From contig BCIK01000002.1 in NCBI GenBank assembly GCA_039545295.1, forward strand, positions 382,841 to 446,840: DNA of 64,000 bases. Direction: 5' to 3'. The translations under genes and the position numbers were made by a program. Positions 34,131 to 46,149 of this stretch are shown piece after piece. Within the stretch, counting starts at the first letter, position 1, and every line of letters begins with the position of its first letter. The DNA is from Udeniomyces pyricola (lineage: Eukaryota > Basidiomycota > Tremellomycetes > Cystofilobasidiales > Mrakiaceae). The notes under the pieces are model-generated. The model was not told where the DNA came from. It searched no databases and worked only from the letters and a program-made list of their open reading frames with translations.

Positions 34131-37072
34131 TCATTCTCTAACCCCTGTGAACCCACTGATCCCTCCCCCTCCACCCGTCTTAACCCGACTTCGACTCATC
34201 ACGCTATTGCCTTGTACTCGATCTGCCGTTTCCCCCGACCTTGTTGGAGCCAATACACCCGGCGTAGTCTTCAGGGCAGATTTGTACAGCGGGACGGTGG
34301 CGGAAGAAGTCGTCAGGTGATGGGCTTGTGAAGTATTGGCAGTGAGAGATGAAAGATCGGATTTGAGCTCTTTGATCTGGCACTGTTGCAGGAAATCATG
34401 AGAGGAAAGCGGGAACAAAAAGATAGGAGTAGAGCGGTCGGTCAACAGGTTAGACAGTAATAAAGAGAAAAGTTTGAAACATGAGTATATAGGATCTAAA
34501 ACCGGACACCAAAGAAAAAAAGAAAAGAAAAAAAAACGAAACGTACAATATACTCGTTAGCCCTCAAATCCCAGCGCTTCCTCTCGTTCCTCAGCCTCTC
34601 CCTTAGTTCCCTGATGACCAACTTGTCCAGTTCCGTCGAGCCGTCGTAGGTCGCAAGCGCGGCATCTGAAGTAAACGAAGAGGAGGAAGACGCAGACGAC
34701 TCCGAAGGACGCAGGTGAAAAGATCCAGAGGACGATGTCGTCGGGGTCAAAGCGGTCTCTGAGGCGGCAGCGGACCGAAGTGGAAACGAAGACGAAGACG
34801 AAGATGGGGGAAGGGGTGGATAGACGTCTCGGAACGATGGCGAAGAGGATGATGTGTTGCAAGTCGAAGAGGAAGAAGAAGGTAGAGGTGTTCCACGATG
34901 AACATGGCTTGATGCAGCTCCCGTCGCTACAGACAAAGGAACGTCCCCGAGACGAGTCAAAGAGGACAGCGGAGAGTCTACATCAAGCGAGAGCGTAGCG
35001 TCCGCGGCAAAGTAGTCTTGTGGAAGCTCATCGAGGGAGAAGAAGAATGCAGTCGACAGGGGCCGAACGGTAGGCAGAAGCGTCAAAGGTGGAGGTGGGA
35101 TGATGGTCTTGTTGCGTGAAGGATTAGAAATATTGGATGCGGTAAAAGTATCGGTAGCAACAGAGGATCCCACATGAGGACCATCGGTGCTACAAGGGAG
35201 CGATGGCCTTCGGCCGTTTTGTTGCGATGCCGACGATGAAGGGCTGGGTATCTCGAGGGACGAGGACGATTTCTGTTGCCCGTTTCCTGAGCATTTGGAG
35301 ATCGTTGCGGGTGGAGTGGGTAAGAGCATTGAACTGTCTCCGTTGGTCGATGACATCGTTGGTAGCTCAACAGTTCCTCGCGTTCGCGAGCCAGTAAACA
35401 TCTTGCGAATGCCATCGCCCACGGATTTTTTGGACCTCGTCGATGCACGAACAGGACGAGAGGGGGTTGTCTCAGGCGTGGCAAACCCATCTTGCGGCGT
35501 CGAAGAGACCGCAGAAGTGGCGATAGCAACGTCTTCTTTGGTTGGAGTCGGAAGGAAGAAAGGGGATATGGATCTCATCTTTGAGGCAGAACGGTTGGAT
35601 TTGGAAGAAGTTCGCGAGCGGATGGATAGGGTTCGTGTGGGCGCAGCCAAGGGATCAACGACTTCGGCTGTACTGGCCTGGTTGAACATAATGTACGGCT
35701 CGGCATGTACAGATGAGCCGAGGCCGTCTGAAGGAAGGAAAGGTTCGCAGGAGGGAATGGAGAGCGTAAAGGGAGAGGCGGATGTTGCGGTCGTGGCGCG
35801 AGCTCGACGGAAAGGGCCCGAGTTACAGTGAGGAGAGGATATGACATGAGGAGAGTTTTTTACTCCACTCTCGTGGTACGTGGAAGGTCGAGGTGCTCCT
35901 GCGACGGAGCCTGCATCATAATCCGCGGCGATAACGCTCAAGACTTCGCGCTTCTCATCATCAACAGACGAGAGGTCGGGGACGAGCGTAGATCGATTGT
36001 CGAGGAGAATGGAAGAAGGGTCATTCTGTTTGGTTTGAAGGAGCGTCGAGGTGGTCGTCGAGTAAGCAGAAGGCGTCCTTTCGCTGTGTGCGGCTGCCGT
36101 CGTCGTTCGACTGCTGCCACCGGCATTGGCCAGTTTCCAAACTCGCTTGCCAATGTGTTCATCTCCAAGCAGATTGGGCTTCCCTTCGGCTTTACGGCCA
36201 CTATCCTTGTCGAGTCCCAAGGCGGCCCAGCTCTCGGTCGCCTCAGCTGAATCGATACCTCCCCCTTTCTCCTTCTTCCCACCCACGCTAGTCAGCGAGA
36301 CGCCGAGGCCTTTGAGGAACAACGTCGTCGCGTTAGACGCACTCCGAGTCCGACCTCGAAGCGCACCCGAGGGCGTCGAATCGCTCGACGTCTTTCGTGC
36401 GGAACTCAACATCGTTTCCCCTCCCTCTGAGCCTCGCCTCCCGCCATCGACCGAAGCTGAAGACACTTCTTCGGACTCGTCCCAGGGTGCCCCTTCGATC
36501 CGTCGGATCTTGGTGCCGATCTCGAGGACTTCGACCCGCTCCTCAAGACTGCTTCCTTCTATGTCGAGTGAGGTAGCCGAGTGTGGACTTTGCATCGTTC
36601 TCGGCGAGGGAAATCTGGCCCCGTTGAAAGCCGGATCGGGACTGGCGAGGGTGCCGAGGAGTGGACTTTGAGCGGCGATACTCATACTGTACTGCGATAT
36701 AGAGTCCTCGGTTTGGAATGAGGCCCGTCTGAAAACGTCGCCGTGCTCGAGGTTGGGAAGGTAGAATGCCGTTGGCGTGGTTGCGGCTGGGTAATGGGCG
36801 CTGGATCGCGATCGACTTCTCGAGCGGAATGACGAGGCCGCGAGCGATTGCGTTGGGTCAAAAAAGGGGTCCTTGAGAGAGGGTCGATGAACATGGGTAT
36901 TGTAAGTTGTCTGGGTATAGTTGGAGGGAGAAGGTGAGGATGGTGAAAGGGGAAACAAGTCGTGGGGATCCATTGCCCGAGCACGTTCGGCTATGAGGAT
37001 CTTTATTTCGTGATGGGGGAGAGGTTGGAACTTGTCGGTCGTCAACAATGGGGAAAGGGTGGGGAAAGCCAT
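34131..37072 (-). CDS. Disordered Ser/Thr-rich protein with C-terminal coiled coil
   Basis: Not recognised. Two exons, 37072-34547 (842 codons, phase 0, donor GTACGT) and 34382-34131, give about 925 residues. The ATG at 37072 is the first in frame; an internal ATG near 36973 (MDPHDLFPLSP) is possible. Most of the chain is low-complexity Ser/Thr/Pro with Arg-Ser dipeptides (SFRSRSRSRSSAH) and basic patches such as STRSKKSVGDGIRKMF. The C-terminus changes character: the segment LDKLVIRELRERLRNERKRW runs across the splice into IKELKSDLSSLTANTS, a heptad-like coiled coil. The design, a long disordered region plus a terminal coiled coil, suits a scaffold or polarity factor, but that is inference. 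It lies head-to-tail behind another disordered-protein gene. Confidence 0.78.
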
Positions 37073-37870
37073 CTATGGATGATGCGAGAGGCAGGACAAG
37101 GTGTGGATGGACAGCAACGTGATGCGAAGCAGGGAGGAGGGGTTAGGGCGGTGGGGGGGAGGTAGGGATCACAAATGCCAAAGGCAGAGAGCGGAAAAGG
37201 TACAAGGCAGACGACGGGAGGCAAGGGTGGCACGACTGGATCGGTTAGTCTTGAACGGCAAACAATTGGTCGTTTGGGTAGAGGCAAAGGAGTTGAAAGA
37301 TGAAAGGAAGGATATCGTGTCGGGTAGGAGTGGGGAGCGGACGAGGTGAAGAGACAGGGTTAGCAGGAGCAACGGCCAAAACAAGGCAACAAGTCGAGGT
37401 GAACAGAACGGGTCGCCGGTCTTGATTCCAACATGGGCAAAGGGGTAGAAGTCTCTCTTCTCGTTGGACCACCTTGGCCATGAGCTTGAAGGGTCAGTCT
37501 GCATACGTCCAGTTTGGCAGCAGGCCCGTCCAGACGGTGGGTAGCAGAAGCAAGAGGGGAAGGCAGGCCAAGTCAAACAAGGGTATCACTGTCGTCGTGG
37601 TTTGTGTTCACGTTGAACGAAACCAGCCAGCCTGCCGTCCTGGCGTCATCTGCAGCGCGCAGCGCGTAGCGCATCCAATGCAGCCTGAGGTCTCACAGCT
37701 CACCACAACATCAGATCGGATCGACAATCCGACTTGGCCGCACCAACTAGTATAGATCCACGCGTGCACGTACGCCAGCTTGGTTACGTCGGCGGGAGTT
37801 GATAGTACGCCTTGGTGCGTGAGCACATAACAGAACGTTCTGTTGTACGCAACTGAGTCGATGACTATCA

Positions 37871-37937
<67 letters not shown>

Positions 37938-38279
37938 ATATATAAATAAATAAATAAATAGATGAATAAATAAATAGGTGACCTCAAGATCTGGACCTGT
38001 CTGGACAAGTCTATCGTAAGCAGCTGGTCATAACAATTCTGGACAGTCAGTCTATCATCATATCAACTTGAAGTCTCTCTCCACTTTGTCGGCCTCGTCC
38101 GCTCGCGGCCTTCGATCCGGCCTTCCGAGTCCGCCGTTTCCTTCGCCTTTCTTTCCCTGCCATCTTGCCAGCCATCCGAATCGGTGTGAGCAATACATGC
38201 ATATCCGGCCGCCTTCCACCAGCATCACCCATCACCGACCTCGGTCTCTTCTGCTCTCGCCCTTCCGTCATAGGTCACC
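37073..38279. other. Divergent intergenic region with TAAA repeat
   Basis: Shared upstream region of the leftward disordered-protein gene and the rightward FIST-like gene. It includes a GC-rich AGCGCGCAGCGCGTAGCGC motif near 37652-37673 and a long TAAA microsatellite. Long frames on the minus strand at 37170-37580 look like leader sequence rather than protein. Confidence 0.5.
37871..37978. repeat. (TAAA)n microsatellite, about 108 bp
   Basis: Nearly perfect tetranucleotide repeat with two or three single-base interruptions near its right end, about 300 bases upstream of the FIST-like gene start. Confidence 0.95.
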
Positions 38280-40593
38280 ATGATCCGACTGCCTTTGGCC
38301 ATACAGCCCCGAGCGACTCGGCTTCTCTCCCGTCGTACCGTAGTGACAACATGCACATTATCAGGTCGCAATCCATCCGCGCTGCTCGACGCGTTCGAAG
38401 CTCGATTTCCGTCTGATCCTTCTACCATTTCGTCATCGGCAACAACAACGTTGTTCTCCCTATCTCAGGACCTATACCCGTATTTCTCCAATCGTCCGGC
38501 TCTCCTTTCTAACCTCACCAACTATCCTCGATCCATTGGGGTCCTTTCTTCGTCCCCACCCGATCTCAACCCTTCCGATCCTCCGATGCATGTCATAGCC
38601 TATGCCACGTTTTTCGATACACCCTTTACAGCATACCATACCTTTCGTTCCTCCACTAAAGGAGCTGAGCCGGCCTCAGTGGGGAGATGGCGCCCATTAG
38701 GCGAGACTCCAAGAGAAGGCGGTAGCAATGCAGCAGAGATGGAAAGGGCCTTTGAAGGTGGCGATTGGAGTGGTGTCTGGGAGGCTGCTACGACTCAACA
38801 CAAGGACGCCCCCGGCAATCAAGAGGCCATCACCGGTCTAGAAGATATATCGTTAGTGACCTCAAGCATTTATATCAGTGGCCAAAAACATGCGGTTTTT
38901 TCTCCACGCGGCTTATCGAACCGGTCTTCCATCGATCTCCTGGTCTCTACAGATCCGAATCGATCACCTCAGTCTTGACGCTTTCAACGCCAGCTTCAAG
39001 TGGACCTTTACTAAAAGAATTATCTCAAATCTGTCCCTCTGCATACAAGGTCTATTTATCTCGTCACATTACCCCCTGATTCTTCTTTCGTAAATACAAA
39101 ATTTGACCTTGTTTTCTTTCGCTTGACATTCCGCACCGCTTAGGCTGGCGTTATTGCGCCTCCTACGCCCTTTACGACCGATCTTCCCCATACCCTATTC
39201 CATAGCGGCACGATTCACCAAGATGGGGCGGTAGGAATCGCCTTGGTCTCAAGGTCTATCGCCAGCGAGTCAATTCAAGACAAGAACCCGGTCCTGGCCT
39301 CTGCTCACACATCTCGTTTAATGGTCAAATGGGAGGGCTTGGAACCGTTGTCGAACGAAGTGTGTGTCGTTTCGCAGTGAGTCGATTCATCTTGGGATAT
39401 CTATCCTGATGATAGGCAGGTCGGAAAGCAATCCTGTCTGATTCCTGGTATGGATGGCCCTCGATGATATATAACCCCCTGACTATGTCTCATGTTTCCG
39501 TTGCCCCCAGAGCTCAAGGCAATCTTCTCCTTGCACTTGATCTCCCTCCTTCATCACCATCATTTTCAACCTCAATTTTGTCCCAACTCGGCGGCTCTTC
39601 ATCCCCTACTCACTCATTTCACAATCCGACTCAACACCTCCTTCGTCTCCTCCGCCTTTCGCCTTCTCCCGACATCCGTGAAGCTCATCTCGGAAAAGCC
39701 TACCTTGGCGGTAAAGAAAAGGATTTTTACGTTGGTTTCCTCGGCGACTCCTCCCGAGAGCTCGACGACCAAGATGGCCTGGAGCCGTCGGGTAAAGGAC
39801 GACAAGAGGTCGTCCAGAAAGTTGTCAAGATCTTGAGTGGCGATCCGAGTCGGGGTGGGATGGCCCTGGAGACAGAGGAAAGCGTCAAGGTCGGAGAAAG
39901 GTTTTGGGTGAGTTTCCTCTTTCTTTCTTTTTTTTTNTTNTGTTTTTTTTTTTTTTTTGTAAAGAGAGAAAGATTCTTGCTTGGTCTTGACGAGCCAAAA
40001 GGAGCTGAGGAATGATCAGATAAGAAAAAGAAGGAAAGGAAAGGGAAGTAGGAGGAAAGAAGGAATTTGCATCTACAAACAGAAGAAAAGCACGATAAAG
40101 ACATGTGATGGCCAATCCCACACACCCCACTCACCCCTCTAGAATAAACGTGATCAATCTTCAACGACAACTGATCCCAAACTGTATCCTGCTTTTTTCT
40201 TGTTATCGAACCCCAACGCTTTTTTTTTTTTTTTTTCAGTTCCTTCATCGCCCTTCCACGCCCTCTTCGTCTTCGACCCAACCTCTCCTCGACTCTCCTC
40301 CAATCTCACCCAATACCGTCGCATTCACCTTTGAGACTCCGACTCCCGTGTTTCCTTTTTCCTCCCACCCATCTTCGGCCTCATCATCAGCACAGTTGAA
40401 CATGGACGTGTCCATCGAGGAACGCACGTTCCGATGCTGGAGTGAAACAGGGTTCATTCATGACCGAGGGGGGGCTGCCGACACGGCCGGATTAAGAGGA
40501 GGTGCTATGGATTCTGGTGTGCCAGGGGGAAGAGTGACATTATTACTCACGGAGCCGACGGGTCCTGCGGAATTGGGAACCCTGACTGCGTAG
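38280..40593 (+). CDS. FIST-domain-like protein, possibly mitochondrial
   Basis: Tentative match to the FIST sensory family (F-box and intracellular signal transduction). The N-terminus MIRLPLAIQPRATRLLSRRT is basic and acid-free like a mitochondrial presequence. Exons are 38280 to about 38851, then an exon ending at 39049, then 39144-39376, 39511-39907 and 40240-40593; the last four agree in phase. FIST-like blocks are SVLTLSTPASSGPLLKELSQ, then GVIAPPTPFTTDLPHTLF and GAVGIALVS. The first junction is a problem. The frame of the first exon continues to a stop at 38978, while the FIST-like sequence resumes in another frame at about 38850, with no acceptable intron found. Either a one-base error or an unseen splice is needed. 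The 39908-40239 intron contains two ambiguous bases in poly-T. Confidence 0.5.
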
Positions 40594-41338
40594 AAGACTG
40601 TCGAAACGGGGGGGGAGATATGACGAGACGTGTGGACCGTATGTTGTTAAGGTGTAGGACCAACACGGTCTCATGTATCAACATATATATATATATAGTT
40701 GCACATAATCCGACGGAGTATATGTCTATGGGATGTGCATGATGCGTCATGCATGGGTCCAATAAGAACGTCATGCCGTGATCCGATTCGACTTACAAGG
40801 GAAAGAAAGAAAAAAAAAGAAAAAAAAAGCCACAAGATCGACCTGCAGATCATGGGATGAGGAACCGAAAGCGTACCTGACATGACATTTTGAAAAAGAT
40901 GACTTCCATATGACATATCATCTTGAAAAGCAAAACAAGCGAGCATGCTTATGAAGAAAGAGGTGTAGAGCAAGCGAGATGCAAAGCGAACAGCGAGTAA
41001 ACGATAAAGAGGAAAGACGGATGACAAGGAGCGTGGTGGAAAAAAGGAAATAAAAAAAAAGAAAGCAAAGTAAAACGATACTGCGGCGAGAGGTGATGGT
41101 ACATACAACCCCATGACGAAAACCCCAAAGATAGACAAGCAGACTATAAACAAGCCCATAAAACAGACAAGCAAACAAACAAACAAACAAACAAACAAAC
41201 TAGCAAGTAGACAGCAGAAAGACGGAGATATAGACAAACTAAACAGAGACATATCCTAGCAGCTTAGAAAGAAGCACGAAACGATGCGATGAGATGCGAC
41301 GAAAGGTTTCATAGGAAACATTGAGGACGATCGGCCTA
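40594..41338. other. Convergent intergenic region, A/G-rich
   Basis: Between the FIST-like stop and the WSC-protein stop. It contains a TA repeat near 40685-40697 and long purine-rich stretches (pyrimidine-rich for the leftward gene). A CAAA tetranucleotide run lies at about 41172-41201. No coding exon supported. Confidence 0.55.
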
Positions 41339-43277
41339 TCACATAGCGTAGACAGTCAAGGCATCGGGACCTCCGCAGACTAACAAAACAGGATCCGGAA
41401 AACGTTTGAACCCAATCAGTACAGGAGTTGTGAAGGAGAAACCTACAAGAAGATAGAGCGGAAAAAAAAGAAAGAAAGAAAAAGGGGGGGGGAACATACG
41501 CTCGGTTCGCTTTCCACCGCAAGCCATGTTGCAAGCGGTCGAGGTCGGAGCATTGACGAGGTCGACAGTGGAAGAGCAGTAGCATTGAGTAGCGTACCTG
41601 GTGGGAGAGGGACCGATGGAAGGAGGACAAGATGCATGGTGATGCAGGGATAAGGAAGAAGATAGGAAACAAGATAGATATAGAAAAGATAAAATTCGTC
41701 AGTCTGACAGAAGTCGACTGCTGCAAGCCAACCGAAAAGACAAGGAGAAGTGGTCGAAACAAAATCGGAAATGGAGAATACTGGTTTGAAGAGAGACTAA
41801 TGAAACGTACTCGATACCGGCCTGAGTGAAGCCGTTAGTCTTGCAGAAGTCAGTGCATTTGGCGCTGGTCATGTTGTCGTCCGAGAACGATGCGCCTTGG
41901 AACGTCCTGAGCGATCCATCGCCACCTTCGGCGAGGCACTTGCCCGTTGCCTTGAACCCGTTCGTTTGGATGGTGGCATCGACGAGCGGAGTAAGGGTCT
42001 TGCTGACGATAGCCGAGTTGTAGAAGAGGTTGAGGGCGAGAGATCCACCGCAGTTGAGAGAGGAAGAAGGGCAGGTTTGGATGGGGTTCGATGAGAAACC
42101 GGTGAGAGAGGCACCGTTCTGAAGACCACCGACACCACCGCACCTAAGAAGGAGCAGATACATTTCGGTCAAAAGAGAGAAAAAAAAAACCAGCGGAATA
42201 TTAGCATGACTCGACAACTTAAATTTGGAACGAACGCAAGCCATGAAGGGACAATGGAGAAGGCATGAAAGGGTCGAAGCATCATATCGCAACTCACCAG
42301 CACTCGTTGGAGTATTCCACACCAGCGATAGGCCAACCGCCCGAAGCACAGAAGTTGATGCAAGCCTGAGGGCTGTTGTTGTCGAGCCAGGCCATGCCAC
42401 CCTGGTTGGCGCCCGTCAAGGCTCGGCCAGCAGGCGCGGCGTTGTCGGCGATAAGATAGGGAGCGGCAGAAGCCCAGCCGGAGGGGAGGGTGCCGTAGTC
42501 TTTGACGGTGGTATAAATCCTGAATGGTGAAAGACGAACAAGATCACATCAGCAGAGTACCAAATATCGAATGACGGTATTGAGATTGAAGATGGTTGGT
42601 TATTTACGAAGCAGGAGTAGGCTTGGCCGGTCCAGCACCGATGCAGGTGTCTAGTCGGGCCGACAATTGAAGGGAAAAAAATTCAACATCGATGATGATC
42701 AGCCACTTATGTTTGGACTGGAACAGAGGAATAAGAGAGGTACCGCTCACCAAACTGATCAGTACAAGTGTTGTCGCAGAGACCCTGCAAATGGGAATGG
42801 GATTCATGTACGTTCAAGATCGAGTGTCAGCCGATCGTCGCCCTCATGAAATCAAGACGCTGAACAAATCGAGATAGAGAACCCGGGAGTTGAGCGATCC
42901 GGGATTGCGCAGAAAAAAAGAACAAGCCACGACAAACCTTGCCCCTAGAAGTGGCCAAGCACAAGCCTTGTTGAATTCGGCAAGAAAACTCGACGGCGAC
43001 CTGCTTGCCGTTGAAGATCTTGCCGTTGCAAAGGTACCAGTTGGTGAAAGGGATCGCGGTGACCGAGGCGGCTGTCTTGCCAAAGAGGGCGTTGAGGAAA
43101 GGCTGGATGCCCAGGTTCAAGCTGTGAGAAGTAAGGATGTGAGATGCGATTAGTGAGAGTAGGCTGAAAGGACGTGAGAAGGAACTAGGGGGAAAGAACA
43201 TGCCTTCGCTCTTCGACGGGGGCGGCTGAGGCGGCCGCGACAAGGGTGAGGATAGGGAGGGCGTTGGAGAGAAGCAT
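41339..43277 (-). CDS. Secreted protein with two WSC domains
   Basis: WSC domains are Cys-rich carbohydrate-binding modules of wall sensors and secreted wall proteins. The exon chain is 43277-43204, 43121-42938, 42784-42751, 42650-42608, 42519-42298, 42143-41811, then two short exons ending at the stop at 41339. Phase is kept throughout. The ATG at 43277 starts a signal peptide (MLLSNALPILTLVAAASA). An N-terminal Cys-containing module (WYLCNGKIFNGKQV, GLCDNTCTDQFG) comes first. WSC 1 has RALTG, ACINFCASGGWPIAGVEY and NECWCGG. WSC 2 has GKCLAEGG, MTSAKCTDFCKTNGFTQAGI and YATQCYCSS, ending in NMACGGKRTELCGGPDALTV. No transmembrane segment follows, so it is secreted rather than a Wsc-type sensor. 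Intron 1 appears to be GC-AG (AG|GCATGT). Confidence 0.85.
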
Positions 43278-45317
43278 GGTGGATGATGGAGTAGAGTGAG
43301 TCTGGATGGGCTGGAGTAGAGGCAAGGGATGCGGGATGGAATCGAAGAGGATGATGTGGTAGATGATGGAGAGAAGGAAAGATGAAGGACTTATGGTTCT
43401 GATTTATACGACGAAAAGTCGAGCAATGAGATGCACATTGCCGTCGGGGATTAATCCATGAGGCTAGCCGAGGCCGGCCGGCCCGCCGGGCTAGGCCTTG
43501 TTTCCGGCGCGGCTTTCCCCTCCCTTGAACTGTTCGATGTTCCATCGGAGTATCCTCACGGTCGATCATTCACTTTCTTCCGAGACCATTGGTTTACATA
43601 TGCCCGAATGCCGAACGTCAAGCGTCGTCGGAACTTGTTCATCCTTCGGTCCTTTGCTTTGGATTCACTCAGCTCACTCATCACATGCGCCTGGATCGCC
43701 TGAATTGAAGCTGTGAAATCGAGGCACTTTCTTTCCCATTCATTTTTACGCTGGATCTTGGCGAACGAATGTGCCGAACCGGTACGAGCGGCGACCGGCA
43801 CTTGACAGCTGCCAAATCATGGTGATCTCTCCAGGGCATAGGATCCCTACCAGCGGCCAAGATCGTATACCCATCAACCTCGCCTGGGCCTTATATGAGG
43901 CCATCTCATCGTGCGCGAGAAGATCCGACATGTGAATTCTCGACCGTGTTCCATTGATTCATCGAGCAGAGATTAATTCGTTATTCGGACGTTAGCACGG
44001 TCGCCTCGATCTGATCAAGCCTAGAGCGCGCGAGCCTCGGGGTCCATGACCACAGCATGCAGTCCAGGCTGATGATGTATACGATTCCACACTCAAGATA
44101 CCGTTCTTAGGCACAAGGATCTCAAGATCGAGACGTTGTCACACGGGCGTTCACGAAAACCTTGTACGTCTGATGCCTGTACTCGGCGCCTATTCGACCG
44201 TGCGCTTTATAGATACACATCGATTATCAGCCGCCCCGGCCCTCGGATGAAAATAACATCCGAGCAACCATCTTCACGTGAGACAGATTAGCTATGGTCC
44301 GACAGTTTCGATGATGTACATATCAGTGGATCAGTACCAAGGATGGCTAGCGACTGAGCGTACTGACGGCCTGGAAAAGAAACGATATCCACAGTCGCCG
44401 CGCCGAGTGCCATTGCGCGCGCGTGAATTGATCAGCGACATGACAACTTGGAAGCAAGAGTTGATCACACTAAAAGATTTCATATGTGCAGCCATGTGCA
44501 TGTGACTGATGAAGCCAGAATCTCACGAAGATCTGAGGTCATACGACTAGGTATGACAAAAAGGGAAGAAGTAAAAATAAAGATAAAACTTCATCTTGTT
44601 CATCTGTTGTTTTCCACAACATGTATTCAAATATATCTACATAAGATGGATTTGGGAGAAGAAGGAAGAAAAGACCCCAACCCGTTTGGAACGGGTTGAG
44701 CCCAGGTATGAAACGGAACGACAAAAAAAAAAAAAAAAAAAAAAATCTGCTCGAACTAGAACGGAACTGTTTGAAGCGTAGCTTGGAGGGCTAACAGAGC
44801 TCAAGATGAGTGTTGAATGAAGCGGCTTAAACTTGGTAGAAGACCGGACAGTGCTAGATCAGGTAGATTATGACCTCGGTAAACATGGAGCTCGTGGGAC
44901 AGATTGCCTGAGAGCAGGTCGAAGTAAGAAGGGTGACGACCTTCCTGACAGTGATCTCATGGTTGAAGTAGAGGTGTTGCTGGCCATGGCATCGGAGATC
45001 ACGAACCCGGCGCTCGCCGTCTGGGCAGGGCCTCTGTGTTGGCATCTCTTGGTGGCGAGCACGCTGTAGCACTTACAGAGAGAACCGAATGAGATTCGCT
45101 TTCCGCGCGCGCCCCGCCGTGACCTCGACTCTCCTTGTGCCGAGGTCACAGCGCCCGAATCAATCAACATTACGACCGCAGCATAAAGCTGAGGAGTGAT
45201 GGTACGGAATGCCATGTATAGAGAGGAACTACAAGTGATGGGCGGCGGTGGGAGCTCAGGAGATGCTCGTTGGGAGGAGAGTCGAGGTCGCGGCGGGGCG
45301 CGCGCGGAAAGCGAATC
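43278..45317. other. Long intergenic stretch with GC-rich palindrome, poly-A and hairpin
   Basis: About 2 kb without a supported gene. A GC-rich CCGGCC palindromic block lies at about 43465-43495. A palindrome with stem CAACCCGTTT occurs at 44678-44698, followed by a run of about 23 A at 44723-44745. The first arm of the inverted repeat is at 45072-45135. Short minus-strand frames at 44868-45215 may be the continuation of a small gene, but could not be phased. Confidence 0.45.
45072..45135. repeat. Inverted repeat, left arm (64 bp)
   Basis: Its reverse complement matches 45275-45338 at 61 of 64 positions by direct reading. The arms are GC-rich, with a CGCGCGC core, and are separated by 139 bases. 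Confidence 0.9.
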
Positions 45318-45338
45318 TCAATCGGTCCTCTCTGTAAG
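45275..45338. repeat. Inverted repeat, right arm (64 bp)
   Basis: Partner of 45072-45135, with three mismatches. The arm overlaps the putative 3' end of the small membrane-protein frame, whose stop at 45318 lies inside it. Confidence 0.9.
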
Positions 45339-45506
45339 CGAGAGGGCGACATACTTCTGAACGGGAGAGAAGACGCCGTTGTTCATCCCAGCGAGAGCCC
45401 TGACCGAGATGCCGATGATGGCGGCGGCGACGACGCTGCTGCCAGCGAGTCCGATGAGCGAGTTCCTGAGCGAGGTTCTCCTCCTGGCCTCTCCGCTCAC
45501 GAGGGC
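45318..45506 (-). CDS. Possible small single-span membrane protein (partial model)
   Basis: An exon beginning after a CTCTAG acceptor at 45507-45508 encodes a basic start (SGEARRRTSLRNS), then one hydrophobic span (LIGLAGSSVVAAAIIGISV), then ALAGMNNGVFSPVQK. A GTATGT donor is available at 45354, or the frame reads on to a stop at 45318 inside the inverted-repeat arm. The upstream exon with the start codon was not identified, nor was a downstream exon. Composition and codon pattern look real, but the family is not recognised. Small mitochondrial or secretory-pathway membrane proteins have this shape. Confidence 0.35.
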   Translation of the reverse strand, partial: ALVSGEARRRTSLRNSLIGLAGSSVVAAAIIGISVRALAGMNNGVFSPVQKYVALSLTERTD

Positions 45507-46149
45507 CTAGAGTGTAGGAGTGGCAGGTGGCGGGCGGGCGATGAGGCGAGTGAGAAGGGGCAATTGAGAAGAGCTGATAATGGTTGGGGATGAGATTGTC
45601 TCTTCTGAGGAAAAGTCCCAACTCGTGGAGACGAGTATCGAGAACGATTAACAAGGCTTGAACTCGCTTGAACCAAGTTAGGTTGAAAGCTCGGACGGAC
45701 CCTTGCGCGATTCGACTGCGGGCAACCGATCTTTCCCACGGACCTCCTAGAAAAGAGGTCAAAACGTCACATCTGGTTTGCCTGCAGATGACTGAACTCT
45801 ACCCCTATCTTTCCACGATCTCCATTCCCAAGGCTGAATGTTGATTTACCAGTCGGCTTCGTGACTGGAGCACCGTGAGCACATTATTCGAGGCATGGTT
45901 TATAGTACCAGGAAGGGAAGGATCGAAATCATTGAGCATGTGTAAGCCTGTCAATGAATCATTCGAGGACAAACACAAAAGAACAGAGGGGGGTACCAGG
46001 CTGTGCCGGGCCATGCCTACTTCCTGTCAGAATCTAAAGAGTCCGATGGCCGATAGACCGGCCAGGTCCGCTAACATCCGGTAATTGCCATTTTGTTGGA
46101 CGCTTTGTCATCATCATGAGTTTATGACCATCTCATCCCAACAATCATC
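45507..46149. other. Upstream of small membrane-protein exon and of OYE gene
   Basis: Probably contains the 5' exon of the leftward small gene and the promoter of the rightward oxidoreductase. A 168-codon minus-strand frame crosses it, but it is likely mostly intron and leader. Nothing else recognised. Confidence 0.4.

Noticed and set aside
37169..37576. 135-codon minus-strand ORF upstream of the coiled-coil disordered protein
   Set aside because: Most likely 5' leader sequence; no phase-compatible splice into the main exon and no recognisable motif.
40671..41252. 193-codon hydrophobic minus-strand ORF
   Set aside because: It arises from A/G-rich flanking sequence read as Phe/Leu/Ser; no motif, splice sites or codon bias.
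44678..44745. Hairpin followed by poly-A, like a terminator or retroelement tail
   Set aside because: No element-coding sequence or target-site duplication was found next to it; bacterial-type terminators are not expected here.
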